From assembly GCF_900240265.1 (NCBI RefSeq), contig NZ_LT964739.1, forward strand, positions 1,928,170 through 1,992,169: 64,000 nucleotides of DNA, in the 5' to 3' direction. The stretch's first letter is position 1. Each line of letters begins with the position of its first letter. A program made the translations under genes and the position numbers. A model generated the notes under the pieces. That model was not told the origin of the DNA, did no database searches, and saw nothing but the letters and a program-made list of their open reading frames with translations. This stretch comes from Galactobacillus timonensis (GTDB taxonomy: Bacteria > Bacillota_I > Bacilli_A > Erysipelotrichales > Erysipelotrichaceae). Shown here one piece after another: positions 33,946 through 42,474 of the stretch.

Positions 33946-33965
33946 TGTCTAAAGACAGTTTAGCA
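33946..33965 (-). promoter_or_regulatory. Promoter and operator-like dyad of the XRE gene
   Basis: Minus-strand TGC-TAAACT (-10 at 33957-33962) is an extended -10. TGTCT-AA-AGACA (33946-33957) abuts the -10 on its downstream side, a position where a bound repressor would block transcription. Confidence 0.5.
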
Positions 33966-33983
33966 GAAGGACAGGGGGAAGAA

Positions 33984-34036
33984 ATAAAAAAGCTGATACA
34001 CGGCCGTATCTGCGTTTTCGGCTTATGTATCAGCTT
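33984..34036 (-). terminator. Terminator of rpsD
   Basis: AAGCTGATACA (33990-34000) and TGTATCAGCTT (34026-34036) form an 11-bp stem. The minus strand then runs into six T. Confidence 0.9.
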
Positions 34037-34054
34037 TGTCAGAAACTCAACTAA

Positions 34055-34657
34055 TTACCTGTTGTAGTATTCGACGATCAGGGACTCGTTGATTTCCTGG
34101 TTCAGCTCAGAACGCTCCGGAATACGGACATACGTTCCTTTCTTGTTGTCCTTGTCAACAGTGACAAAGGCAGGAGCTGTATAGTTGGAATTCAGCGCAT
34201 CGTTGATGACCGTCATATTGCGGGCATTCTCGCGGACTGCAACGACCTGACCCGGAAGGATCTGTGCCGAAGGGATGTCCAGCTTCTTGCCATCAACCTC
34301 AATATGACCATGCGTCACCAGCTGACGGGCTGCCTTACGCGTACGAGCGAAGCCCATACGGTAAACCAGGTTATCCAGTCTCGACTCCAGAAGGACAAGG
34401 AAGTTGACACCGGCCATGCCGTCCATCTTCTGTGCCTTCTGGAAAAGGTTGCTGAACTGGCGCTCTGTTACGCCGTACATGTTGCGGACTCTCTGCTTCT
34501 CACGAAGCTGCAGACCGTAACCGCTGAGCTTTACGCGCTTGGTCGGACCATGCTGACCCGGAGCGTAGGTTCTCTTCTTGAGTTCTTCGCCGGTTTCAAG
34601 GATTGAGAAGCTGAGACGTCTCGACTTCTTCCATACCGGACCTGTGTAACGTGCCAT
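34055..34657 (-). CDS. rpsD: 30S ribosomal protein S4
   Basis: The 200-residue protein begins [15 protein letters not shown] and has the S4 RNA-binding domain ([31 protein letters not shown], about 92-122, seen as LDNLVYRMG and [10 protein letters not shown]). S4 starts 30S assembly by binding the 5' domain of 16S rRNA. In B. subtilis and E. coli it also represses its own or its operon's translation. It has its own promoter, a long structured leader and a terminator. AGGAGG precedes the start. Confidence 0.97.
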   Translation of the reverse strand: MARYTGPVWKKSRRLSFSILETGEELKKRTYAPGQHGPTKRVKLSGYGLQLREKQRVRNMYGVTERQFSNLFQKAQKMDGMAGVNFLVLLESRLDNLVYRMGFARTRKAARQLVTHGHIEVDGKKLDIPSAQILPGQVVAVRENARNMTVINDALNSNYTAPAFVTVDKDNKKGTYVRIPERSELNQEINESLIVEYYNR

Positions 34658-34824
34658 GTTTGTTCGTTCCTCCTTATGACATTGGCGAAACGACAACAGG
34701 TGCAGATTATCATGCGGGGTGTTGTCACACATCGTTTCACCGAACGCAGCTCGGTTACTGGGACTAGAGAGGTTCTCCTGCCAACGCCTGACGCATAACT
34801 CTGTATGCTGCTATCATTTGACGC
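34658..34824 (-). promoter_or_regulatory. Structured 5' leader of rpsD, candidate S4 autoregulatory RNA
   Basis: The predicted promoter gives a leader of about 165 bases. On the minus strand, GGTGAAACGA and TCGTTTCGCC (about 34684-34743) form a 10-bp helix with one G-U that closes just before the ribosome site. ACCGA/TCGGT forms an adjacent hairpin upstream that shares bases with it. Such length and structure fit autogenous control by S4, but I do not see a proven match to the B. subtilis leader. Confidence 0.5.
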
Positions 34825-34830
34825 TCAACA

Positions 34831-34859
34831 ATCATACAAACGGAGCCTGCAAAAGTCAA
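34831..34859 (-). promoter_or_regulatory. rpsD promoter
   Basis: Minus-strand TTGACT (34854-34859) and TATGAT (34831-34836) are 17 bases apart. Confidence 0.8.
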
Positions 34860-34885
34860 TGGAAAATGCCGTATACGGCGCGGTT

Positions 34886-36268
34886 TCAGCGGCTTTTTCC
34901 GCTCTCTTTCATGGCATGCTTCAGAAACAGGGGGTAGACTTTGTCGAACATGCTGTACAGGAAGGGATCGGTCACAATGTTGAATTCGCCGATATACTCT
35001 TCGACATTCATCAGCCAGTTGGATTTGAACAGCGTCAGACCATCATCCAATGTTCCCTCGACACCGCCGAAGGAACAATGACGGATGCCGAGCTCGACGC
35101 AGCGCTGCAGACATTTGCTGTAGAGAAGGTAGCTGGAGTACAGGCGCATATAGTCCGGATGGTTGCCCATGTAGAACAACTCCATCAGCTTCTCGTTATA
35201 GACGGCCAGAATTCCGCAGGTAATCACTTCCTCACGACCTTCGCGGGCATATTCCTCCTTCAGGCGTTCAACTTCCTTCCTGTCGTTTTCCATCTGCTGC
35301 TGAAGCTGCTGCAGATCCGCTGCAGAAAGCTGCAGCTTCTGCCTTGCCTGCAGCTGCTGGTTCTCTTTGTTCAGCGCCTTGATTTCAGCTTTATGATCTT
35401 CTCCGTCCGATTTGAACTGCTTCAGAAGGGACCGGTTCTTCTGAAGCTTTTCCTTCAGCTGTTCCGCTTCCTGCTGGTCGGGCTGCGCATCCAGCTTCTT
35501 CTGGAGAGCAGCGATTTCTTCCTGCAGGCGGGAAATCTGCTTTGGAAAGTTGAGCTTCGCGACCATCAGGATGCAATGATCCCCGTATACCCTGAGCATG
35601 TTGGCAAAATATTCCTTGTTGCGCAGAGCAACCTTCTTGCGGACTTCCGTATAGTGCATGGCTGTCGCAAAATCATCCAGATACTGCGGCCCCTCAAACA
35701 CTTCTACGCCTTTGTGAACCGCCGCCCGGATGCACTTGACGGTCTTGTGCTCAAGCTTTTTCTCAAAGTCGGCAGTCACATCCATGGCCGCATTAAAACG
35801 CGGCTGCGTCGATTCGATGATGGCGGTTGTATAGCCCCTGTGGCGTGCGCCCAAAGACTGCAGGAGCGCAATGACATCTTCGTTCTGACGGTCATGATGT
35901 TCCTTGCGTTCCTTGTATGGATACACTCTGGATAAAACTGCCGGATCAAAGCGGATGTCGATGGCGTGCTTCTCTTTCGCCAGCGTCTTCAAGCCCGCCA
36001 GCATGAACTCTACAAGTTCCGGATTGTGATAATCCATGACGGGTCCGCGGGGAATATAGAGAAGTGTCTTTCCCAGCGGCATCGGCCGGATCAGCACAAG
36101 GGCGGCGGCCACCAGAGTCCCGTCCCGGCTGACGCCGATGCGCTGCGACTTCCAGTTCACTTTGATGTCCGCCCAGCTGGAACACTGAAAGAGAGTGTTC
36201 TGATCGGATGCGACCACGAAGGCATCCAGCTGCGGGGCAGGAAGATTCCAAATCATCTGATAGCTCAT
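34886..36268 (-). CDS. FemXAB-family peptidoglycan interpeptide bridge aminoacyltransferase
   Basis: The 460-residue protein has the two GNAT-like subdomains of Fem ligases. These are split by a long antiparallel coiled coil (about 240-345, rich in Gln, Glu, Lys and Leu) that is usual in FemA/FemB-type enzymes. The C-terminal part with YSSYLLYSKCLQRCVELG and YIGEF (about 372-428) is typical. These enzymes add amino acids from aminoacyl-tRNA to the stem-peptide lysine of lipid II in the cytoplasm. The amino acid used cannot be told. AAAGGAG precedes the start. It lies back to back with ezrA. Confidence 0.88.
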   Translation of the reverse strand: MSYQMIWNLPAPQLDAFVVASDQNTLFQCSSWADIKVNWKSQRIGVSRDGTLVAAALVLIRPMPLGKTLLYIPRGPVMDYHNPELVEFMLAGLKTLAKEKHAIDIRFDPAVLSRVYPYKERKEHHDRQNEDVIALLQSLGARHRGYTTAIIESTQPRFNAAMDVTADFEKKLEHKTVKCIRAAVHKGVEVFEGPQYLDDFATAMHYTEVRKKVALRNKEYFANMLRVYGDHCILMVAKLNFPKQISRLQEEIAALQKKLDAQPDQQEAEQLKEKLQKNRSLLKQFKSDGEDHKAEIKALNKENQQLQARQKLQLSAADLQQLQQQMENDRKEVERLKEEYAREGREEVITCGILAVYNEKLMELFYMGNHPDYMRLYSSYLLYSKCLQRCVELGIRHCSFGGVEGTLDDGLTLFKSNWLMNVEEYIGEFNIVTDPFLYSMFDKVYPLFLKHAMKESGKSR

Positions 36269-36297
36269 AAGCAGGCTCCTTTACAAGCAGCGAACAA

Positions 36298-36306
36298 ATT
36301 CTAGCA
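36298..36306 (-). promoter_or_regulatory. Extended -10 promoter of the FemX-type gene
   Basis: Minus-strand TGC-TAGAAT (TAGAAT at 36298-36303) lies 29 bases before the start codon. Confidence 0.6.
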
Positions 36307-36363
36307 TACCCCCGGAATACCTGCAGAGGAGCCCAATTCACGGGCAAGAGGAAATAAATAGTG

Positions 36364-36372
36364 TGCTATTAT
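36364..36372 (+). promoter_or_regulatory. Extended -10 promoter of ezrA
   Basis: TGC-TATTAT (TATTAT at 36367-36372) lies 31 bases before ezrA. The best -35-like hexamer, TTCACG at 36337, is too far away. Confidence 0.5.
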
Positions 36373-36403
36373 TATTCCGTATGAAAGGCTGGTCCTCTCT
36401 ATT

Positions 36404-38134
36404 ATGAACACCGTAATGAAATATCTTTCGGACATCCGCGTTGTCATTGCAATTGCGGCCGTTGTCCTGATTATAGTTGTATGGCTGATTGCGCAGAGAA
36501 TCCGTGCAAATTCCTACCGGAAACAGCTTGAAAACCTGGAACGCCGGTACAATTCCATCAAGAGCGTTCCGATTTCCTTTAAGCTGAACAAAGCTGTGGC
36601 CATCTGCCGCGTCGAACCCGGGACCATGGATAAGGTCGCATCCACGAAAGATGATTTCGAAAAGTGCCAGGCAAACCTGACGCAGATCTCGCAGATGCTG
36701 GCGGATACGGAAGATGAAATTCTTGCCGGCAAGCTGAAGCGGGCAAAGCTGGATCTTGGCGATCTGGAAGCCTCCATTGAGCTTGGCGAGAAACAGGTCA
36801 AGAACCTTGATACCTTCCTCGATTCCATCCTTGAAAAGGAGAAGTCGCAGCGGGAGGAAGTAACCCAGTATAAAAACAGATTCCATGATCTGCGCGCCTA
36901 TGCACAGGATCATCAGACACAGCTGGGCTTCATCTGGCCGACGGTGGAGCAGAATATCAGTGACATTGAAAAGATGTTCTCCGCCTTTGAAGAATGGATG
37001 TACGCCAATGAATATGAAAAGGCGAAGGAAGAGCTTGTCAATATCCAGAATGCCCTGAATCATTTTGAGGCACTGACGCAGGAATTCCCGAATCTTCTGA
37101 ATGATGCGCGCGGTGTCATTCCGAAGATGGTTGAAGTTCTCAGCTCCGACTATGCCAAGGCCAAGAGCCAGGGCGTATATCTCGATCATCTGGAAGTTGA
37201 GAAGAATCTCTCCGTGATCACGTCCAGTCTGCAGGATGATCTTGCTGCGCTGAAGGCAGGCAATCCGCAGGACGTGAAGGATCATCTCGATTCCTACAAG
37301 ACCCGTATTGAACAGATGCAGGGTCAGGTTCATGATGAGATCGAAAACACGGCTGAGCTGAGCCGTCTTGCCAAGGAAACAGAAAGTCTGTATCAGGAGA
37401 CTGAACATACAGCCAAGTACATTCAGGATCAGTACAGCCGTCAGTCGACGCGTCTTGGCATGCGTCATCTGGAAGAGCGTATTCAGCAGGTCAGCGACGA
37501 TCTGAAGGATATTTCCCGCCGCATGCCGAGTGTTTACGAGTCCTATAACGAACACCGTACAGCAGCCAGCTATATTCTTTCGAACATGAAGCTTCTGAAC
37601 CAGAAGCTGACGATGTGCTCTGCCAAGGCAAACAAGATCCGCTCCGAGATTGATGCGGCGGTCAGCGATGAGGACCGTGCCCGCAAGCAGCTGATCGCGA
37701 TGCAGGTCGTCATGAACCAGATGCAGATGAAGATCCGCAAATACAAGCTGCCGTCCATCTCGCAGCAGTATGAGGCCGACATTACGAAGGCCAATCAGTA
37801 TATGCATACGCTGGATCATCTGCTGAATGAAAAGCAGCTGAACATGGAACTGCTGAATTCGACATTGAAGGAAGCCATCGATTTTGTCTACACGCTTCTT
37901 GATAAGGTGAATCAGCTGGTTGCCACCGTGATTATGTTTGAAAATACGGTTGTCTTCGCAAACCGCTATCGCTCGACGTATTCCGATATTGATTCGGATC
38001 TGACGCGTTCGGAACTGTGCTTCCGCAATGGCGAATATCAGGATGCGCTGCGCATTGCCATCGGAACGATCGAAAAGATTTATCCCGGCAACTATGAGAA
38101 GATGATCAAGGAGAATGCTAAGAGTGCAGCCTAG
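36404..38134 (+). CDS. ezrA: Septation ring formation regulator EzrA
   Basis: The 576-residue protein has one N-terminal membrane helix (about 10-28) followed by spectrin-like helical repeats over nearly its full length, the EzrA design. It is a membrane-bound regulator that limits Z-ring number and links division to wall synthesis. The ezrA-nifS-thiI order next to rpsD is close to that of B. subtilis. Its 3' end overlaps nifS. A long open frame on the opposite strand is a by-product of codon bias. Confidence 0.93.
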   Translation: MNTVMKYLSDIRVVIAIAAVVLIIVVWLIAQRIRANSYRKQLENLERRYNSIKSVPISFKLNKAVAICRVEPGTMDKVASTKDDFEKCQANLTQISQMLADTEDEILAGKLKRAKLDLGDLEASIELGEKQVKNLDTFLDSILEKEKSQREEVTQYKNRFHDLRAYAQDHQTQLGFIWPTVEQNISDIEKMFSAFEEWMYANEYEKAKEELVNIQNALNHFEALTQEFPNLLNDARGVIPKMVEVLSSDYAKAKSQGVYLDHLEVEKNLSVITSSLQDDLAALKAGNPQDVKDHLDSYKTRIEQMQGQVHDEIENTAELSRLAKETESLYQETEHTAKYIQDQYSRQSTRLGMRHLEERIQQVSDDLKDISRRMPSVYESYNEHRTAASYILSNMKLLNQKLTMCSAKANKIRSEIDAAVSDEDRARKQLIAMQVVMNQMQMKIRKYKLPSISQQYEADITKANQYMHTLDHLLNEKQLNMELLNSTLKEAIDFVYTLLDKVNQLVATVIMFENTVVFANRYRSTYSDIDSDLTRSELCFRNGEYQDALRIAIGTIEKIYPGNYEKMIKENAKSAA

Positions 38135-39260
38135 AGTATATTTTGACCATGCAAGCACAACCAATATCAATCCGGATGTGCTGAAGGTCTATGAGCATCT
38201 GCTGGAAACCATGTATGTCAACAGCGAATCGCTCTATGAAGAAGGTACACAGGTTCATGATCAAATGGAGAAAGCCCGCGCAGCAATTGCCGGGCTTTTA
38301 GGCTGTAAGCCCAGGGAGGTAATGTTTACCGGCGGCTCTTCCGAATCCAACAGTACAGCCATTAAAGGTGTACCGCTTGCTGTAAAAGGCAGGAAACACA
38401 TCATTACCTCATGCGTCGAACACAGCAGTGTTCTCAATGCCTGTGCACAGATGGAACGTCTCTTCGGCTATCGGATTACCTATCTTCCCGTCAATGGGCA
38501 GGGCATCGTTTCCGTCGATGACCTGAAGGCTGCTCTGGATGAAGATACGGTTCTTGTGTCGCTGATGCTGGTAAACAATGAGAGCGGCGCCATCAACCCG
38601 ATGGATGAGATCAAGGAGATTGTCAGGAAACAGTCCCATGCCTATCTCCACGTGGACCTTACCCAGGCCATCGGCAAGATCCCGTGTTCCCTCAAGGACA
38701 TTGACCTGGCGTCCATCTCTGCCCATAAGATTGAGGGCCTCAAAGGCAGCGGCGTTCTGATCAAGAAAGAGTATGTCCCGCTGGAACCGCTGATATCGGG
38801 CGGCGAACAGGAACAGGGACTGCGTGGCGGAACGGCGAATGCGGCGGCCGACATGGTCTTTGCCAAGACGCTGCGTCTCGCTCTTGAAAATGAGAAGAAG
38901 TATGGCGCCTATGTTAAGAGCCTTCGGGACCGTCTGCTCGATGGTCTGGAAGCGATTGACGGCGTCGAGATCAACAGCAGCCGCGATGGCGTTGGCTGCC
39001 TGGTCAACTTCTCCTATGAAGCGATTCCGAGTGAAGTGATGCAGAATGCGCTGAACCGTGCCGGCTTCATGGTCAGTGCCCGCAGCACCTGCGAAAGCAA
39101 TTCCAACAATCCGAGCTACGTTCTCACGGCCATGGGCTACAGTGACCGCCGGGCGAGCAGCTGTATCCGCGTCAGTCTGGGCTATCAGAATACTGCGGAA
39201 GAAATCGACGCATTTCTCAACGCATTAAAGGAGATTATTCATATATATGGTGAATTATGA
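38124..39260 (+). CDS. nifS: Cysteine desulfurase, NifS/IscS type
   Basis: The class I-type desulfurase of 378 residues has the PLP lysine in SAHKIEG (about 202-208) and the catalytic Cys in SARSTCESNSNNPS (about 321-334). Upstream of ThiI it should supply persulfide for 4-thiouridine in tRNA rather than for SUF. I chose the GTG at 38124 because the AAGGAG at 38108-38113 is then 10 bases away; the ATG at 38115 would be only 1 base away. It overlaps ezrA by 11 bases and thiI by 14. Confidence 0.92.
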   Translation: MQPRVYFDHASTTNINPDVLKVYEHLLETMYVNSESLYEEGTQVHDQMEKARAAIAGLLGCKPREVMFTGGSSESNSTAIKGVPLAVKGRKHIITSCVEHSSVLNACAQMERLFGYRITYLPVNGQGIVSVDDLKAALDEDTVLVSLMLVNNESGAINPMDEIKEIVRKQSHAYLHVDLTQAIGKIPCSLKDIDLASISAHKIEGLKGSGVLIKKEYVPLEPLISGGEQEQGLRGGTANAAADMVFAKTLRLALENEKKYGAYVKSLRDRLLDGLEAIDGVEINSSRDGVGCLVNFSYEAIPSEVMQNALNRAGFMVSARSTCESNSNNPSYVLTAMGYSDRRASSCIRVSLGYQNTAEEIDAFLNALKEIIHIYGEL

Positions 39261-40440
39261 TACGGTACTGATCCGCTATGGAGAACTCAGCACCAAGGGA
39301 CATAACCGCCGCGACTTCATCAAGCGGCTTGAAAGCAATCTGAAGTATGCGCTGCGTGATTTTGACGGCCTGAAGTACCGCCGTACGTATGATCGCATCT
39401 ACATTCAGCTGCAGGGCGGAGAAGATACGGAAAAGATGAAGAAGATCATTTCCGGCGTCTTCGGCATATCTTCGTTTTCCTTCACGGAAAAGATTGCAAG
39501 CAGCCTGGATGCCATTGAGGCACGCTGCCTGGAAATCGCGAAAGAAAATGCCCCGACCAGGCACACCTTCAAGATGCTGACGAAGCGTCACGATAAGAAC
39601 TTTCCGATGAACTCCGACAGCATCAACCGTGCCGTTGCCGGAGTCATCCTTGAGAATACGGACATGCAGGTGGATGTTCATGATCCGGACCTTGAGATCC
39701 GCGTTGAGGTTCGTGAGGATGCGACCTATCTGACCAGTGAGAAGATACCGGGAGCCGGCGGCTATCCGACCGGCATCAACGGCAAGGTGCTTCTTCTGCT
39801 TTCCGGCGGCATTGATTCTCCGGTCGCCGCCTATGAATTGATGAAGCGCGGCCTCAACGTGGAGGCGATTCATTTTGCCTCGCCGCCGTATACCTCGGAT
39901 CATGCGCTTGGCAAGGTGCTGACGCTGGCATCGAAGATGTCGGTCTATGAAGGCCATATGAAGGTTCATGTCATCAATCTGACGGCCAATCAGATGTCCA
40001 TCAACCGCAATGTCGGCGACTCCTATTCGATCACCATTCTGCGGCGGATGATGTTCCGCCTTGCGGAGCAGGTTGCACAGAAAAACGGCTGCCTCGCTCT
40101 TGCGACCGGGGAGAGTGTGGGCCAGGTGGCCTCGCAGACCCTTGAAAGCATGGCTGTGATCAATGATGTCGTACATATGCCAGTGCTGCGGCCGCTGGTA
40201 TGCATGGACAAGGTGGAGATCATCGATCTTGCTCGCCGCCTGGGCACCTATGAAACATCGATTGAGCCGTATGAAGACTGCTGCACCATCTTCAAGCCGC
40301 AGAACCCGGTGACCCGTCCGCTTCTGCGCAAGTGCGAAGCCTTCGAAACAAAATGGGACTGGCAGAGTGAACTGGACCAGTGCCTGGCCAGTGAAGATAC
40401 ACGGATCGTGAAGCCGGCGGAAGAAGAGGAATTCCTCTAG
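39247..40440 (+). CDS. thiI: tRNA 4-thiouridine synthetase ThiI
   Basis: The 397-residue protein has an N-terminal ferredoxin-like and THUMP region (about 1-165) and a PP-loop ATPase with SGGIDSPVAAY (about 185-195). There is no C-terminal rhodanese domain, as in Firmicutes ThiI, so sulfur must come directly from the desulfurase encoded upstream. It adenylates and thiolates U8 of tRNA. Confidence 0.96.
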   Translation: MVNYDTVLIRYGELSTKGHNRRDFIKRLESNLKYALRDFDGLKYRRTYDRIYIQLQGGEDTEKMKKIISGVFGISSFSFTEKIASSLDAIEARCLEIAKENAPTRHTFKMLTKRHDKNFPMNSDSINRAVAGVILENTDMQVDVHDPDLEIRVEVREDATYLTSEKIPGAGGYPTGINGKVLLLLSGGIDSPVAAYELMKRGLNVEAIHFASPPYTSDHALGKVLTLASKMSVYEGHMKVHVINLTANQMSINRNVGDSYSITILRRMMFRLAEQVAQKNGCLALATGESVGQVASQTLESMAVINDVVHMPVLRPLVCMDKVEIIDLARRLGTYETSIEPYEDCCTIFKPQNPVTRPLLRKCEAFETKWDWQSELDQCLASEDTRIVKPAEEEEFL

Positions 40441-40454
40441 GAAAAGGAGACCAT

Positions 40455-40706
40455 ATGCCATTATTTCATCGCAAGCACAACTCCACTGCTCTTAAGACAT
40501 TTCAGGAAGTGTTCGAAGCAGGAAAGAATGAGACGGAAAGCGAATTTCTCGACAGTCTGAACGAAGTGGTCCGCGTAATCGAGGTTGACAAGTCCTTTAC
40601 CACCAATGAGAAGCTTCATATCTATGAACTGCTCAGCCAGCTTTCCAACTGTTCCCCGCAGGAGCGTCAGCACTACGCCAAGAAGCTGTCCAAGGCGCTT
40701 CGCTGA
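40455..40706 (+). CDS. Small hypothetical protein after thiI
   Basis: The 83-residue soluble, helical, charged protein is unknown to me. It begins 14 bases after thiI with AAAAGGAG upstream and ends before a strong terminator, so it is a real last gene of the operon. There are no cysteine pairs and no membrane segment. Confidence 0.75.
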   Translation: MPLFHRKHNSTALKTFQEVFEAGKNETESEFLDSLNEVVRVIEVDKSFTTNEKLHIYELLSQLSNCSPQERQHYAKKLSKALR

Positions 40707-40722
40707 ACAAGCAGTATTCCTT

Positions 40723-40742
40723 ACCGGCTTCGGCCGGTTTTT
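40723..40742 (+). terminator. Terminator of the ezrA-nifS-thiI operon
   Basis: ACCGGC/GCCGGT closes a TTCG tetraloop and is followed by TTTT. It runs into the stop codon of the convergent gene. Confidence 0.9.
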
Positions 40743-41616
40743 AATTTGACGATGCGTCTATGACAGCGCGGTGCTTGAGGCGGTAGAGAACAATTTCCGC
40801 ATTGGCAAGGAAGCGTACATCCTGACCGGTTGTGCCGGTTCCGGAAGAGATATCCAGCGTAAAGGCATTGTTGCCAAGGGTATGCTTGCCCCGGAAGTAC
40901 TTCTGTGCCATCGCCGGCATGTACAGGGAATAGTTGGCCAGGTATACCTGACCGCCAAGGCTGTGGCCCGAAAGAACATAGTTTGTCAGATCCGTCGGAA
41001 AATCATCCGCCGCATCCGGCGTATGACATACGACAATGGAATAGGAGGTGCGTGACACTTCGCTGAAGGCGGCTGTTACATCCATAGTTCCTGCCAGCGG
41101 AGAATCGAGGCCAACGATCGTAATGCTCTGGGAGCCTTTGTTGCGAAGCAGTGTGGAAGCGTTGTTCAACAGTTCAAAATCACTGTCATAGAGCACCTGT
41201 TCCACATACGATGTGACATCGTCACTGCGATGATCCGTATCCCCCAGTACAGCAAATTTGCCCAGAGGAGCTTCGATGCTTTTGAGCAGCGGCGTCACCA
41301 TAGCTGCTGTATTGTCATCGACCAGTGCGTCTTCATCAAACAGATCGCCGCCGAAGATGACTGCATCCGGCGAAAGATCATTGATCGAATCCACCAGCTT
41401 CTCCAGCCGTTTCTGGTCCATGAAGGTGCCGAACTTCAGATCGGAAAAGAACAGAATATTGACATCGTTCAGCTGGTCGGGGATGAAGATCGAATCCAGC
41501 GTTTCATAGCGCACAACAAAACGCGAGGGAGCTACATTCCACGCATCGTAATACATTGCATAGCCGAGGCTGACCATCAATGCCAGTACCAGCAGAACCT
41601 TCGTCAGTGTTTTCAT
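40741..41616 (-). CDS. Calcineurin-like phosphoesterase homologue with degenerate metal site
   Basis: The 291-residue exported or membrane-tethered protein has an N-terminal hydrophobic helix (about 5-22). The fold landmarks of YkuE-type metallophosphoesterases are visible but altered. The DxH motif is DLK (FFSDLKFG, about 57-64). GGDLFD (about 89-94) is intact. GNHD is GDTD (LGDTDHR, about 123-129). The final GHTHGGQ is GHSLGGQ (about 217-223). Most metal-binding His residues are gone, so it is probably not a working phosphodiesterase. It is divergent from the HAD-like gene, with extended -10 promoters for both in between. Confidence 0.8.
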   Translation of the reverse strand: MKTLTKVLLVLALMVSLGYAMYYDAWNVAPSRFVVRYETLDSIFIPDQLNDVNILFFSDLKFGTFMDQKRLEKLVDSINDLSPDAVIFGGDLFDEDALVDDNTAAMVTPLLKSIEAPLGKFAVLGDTDHRSDDVTSYVEQVLYDSDFELLNNASTLLRNKGSQSITIVGLDSPLAGTMDVTAAFSEVSRTSYSIVVCHTPDAADDFPTDLTNYVLSGHSLGGQVYLANYSLYMPAMAQKYFRGKHTLGNNAFTLDISSGTGTTGQDVRFLANAEIVLYRLKHRAVIDASSN

Positions 41617-41627
41617 GCCTGTTCCTC

Positions 41628-41636
41628 ATGATAGCA
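41628..41636 (-). promoter_or_regulatory. Extended -10 promoter of the phosphoesterase homologue
   Basis: Minus-strand TGC-TATCAT (TATCAT at 41628-41633) is too close to the start (about 11 bases) for a long leader. Only GAGGAAC is available as a ribosome site. Confidence 0.45.
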
Positions 41637-41656
41637 CAGGGGGTGCATCCACCGAA

Positions 41657-41665
41657 TGCTATAAT
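41657..41665 (+). promoter_or_regulatory. Extended -10 promoter giving a leaderless transcript
   Basis: TGC-TATAAT (TATAAT at 41660-41665) is followed by only six bases before the ATG at 41672. The predicted transcription start falls on the start codon. Confidence 0.65.
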
Positions 41666-41671
41666 CAAAGA

Positions 41672-42424
41672 ATGCGTGTACAATGGCTGATTGATGGAAA
41701 CCTGTTCCTGAAAGACTCTTCTGTTTCAAGACAGGATGATCTGCTCTGGCGGAAGCTGCGGGATCATGCGCTGCTTCTGAACATGGAAACGGTCCGCTCT
41801 GCTGCCCAGATCGCTGAGGTTTATCAGCAGGCCGGGCTGAGCGTTGAAGACAATCATATTCTGACTCTTCCGCAGGCTGCTGCGGCGTTTCTGCGGAAGA
41901 ATGCACCGGAAAAGCGCAGGGTGATGTTCTGCGGCAGCCGGGCGGTCAGGGAGAGCTTTCTGGCGGCCGGTTTTGAGGAATCGCTGGCTCCGGATTATAT
42001 TGTGATCGGCGACCGTGTTCAGGGAACGATGGATGACTTTTCGGATCAGTTGAACCTGATCGAACAGGGGACGCAGCTTGTCAGCCTCTCGGCCAGCCTC
42101 AAGCGCCGCCGGGGCAGTGTCGATGTTCTGGCCGGGGGAGCTCTGGTTCAGATGCTTGCGGCTGCCTCCCATCAGGAACCATTGCGTCTGGACAGCTTTT
42201 CTTCCGCCGTTGTGCCGGTTGTGACAGGGATGAAGGCAGGCAGAGCCAATGACATGATCGTTGTGTCCGGACAGGCGGAAACGATTCTTGCTCCGGCGTC
42301 CATGGCGGGCATGAAGACCATTCTGGTCAGTTCGGCGATGTCTGCGCAGACGGATCTCTTCGCGCTTCCGGTGCATCCGGACTGGATTGTTCAGAATTTT
42401 CAGGACATCGGAGCGGCATTGTAG
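41672..42424 (+). CDS. NagD-like HAD-fold protein with degenerate catalytic motifs
   Basis: The 250-residue protein matches the NagD/HAD-IIA layout: a capped domain with CGSRAVRESFLAAGF and DYIVIGDR (about 89-116), then the late SGQAETILAPASMAGMKTILVSS block (seen as AETILA and GMKTILV). Motif I, normally DxDGT, reads LIDGNLF (6-12), so the nucleophile/general-acid pair is not present. Motif IV, normally GDRxxTD, reads SGQAETI. It is likely a non-catalytic binding or sensor protein. There is no ribosome site; the -10 box directly abuts the start. Confidence 0.72.
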   Translation: MRVQWLIDGNLFLKDSSVSRQDDLLWRKLRDHALLLNMETVRSAAQIAEVYQQAGLSVEDNHILTLPQAAAAFLRKNAPEKRRVMFCGSRAVRESFLAAGFEESLAPDYIVIGDRVQGTMDDFSDQLNLIEQGTQLVSLSASLKRRRGSVDVLAGGALVQMLAAASHQEPLRLDSFSSAVVPVVTGMKAGRANDMIVVSGQAETILAPASMAGMKTILVSSAMSAQTDLFALPVHPDWIVQNFQDIGAAL

Positions 42425-42438
42425 GAAACCGGTTCTGA

Positions 42439-42447
42439 TGGTATAAT
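42439..42447 (+). promoter_or_regulatory. Extended -10 promoter of the corC-rsmE-mtaB-murE-deoC operon
   Basis: TGG-TATAAT (TATAAT at 42442-42447) starts a leader of about 80 bases that contains a short ORF. Confidence 0.6.
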
Positions 42448-42474
42448 CGCGCTATTCAACAAAGGAAAGGGTAT

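Noticed and set aside
36338..38170. A 610-residue open frame on the minus strand opposite ezrA
   Set aside because: No ribosome site, no recognisable domain, and its composition is what the reverse complement of ezrA codons gives; ezrA is certain on the plus strand.
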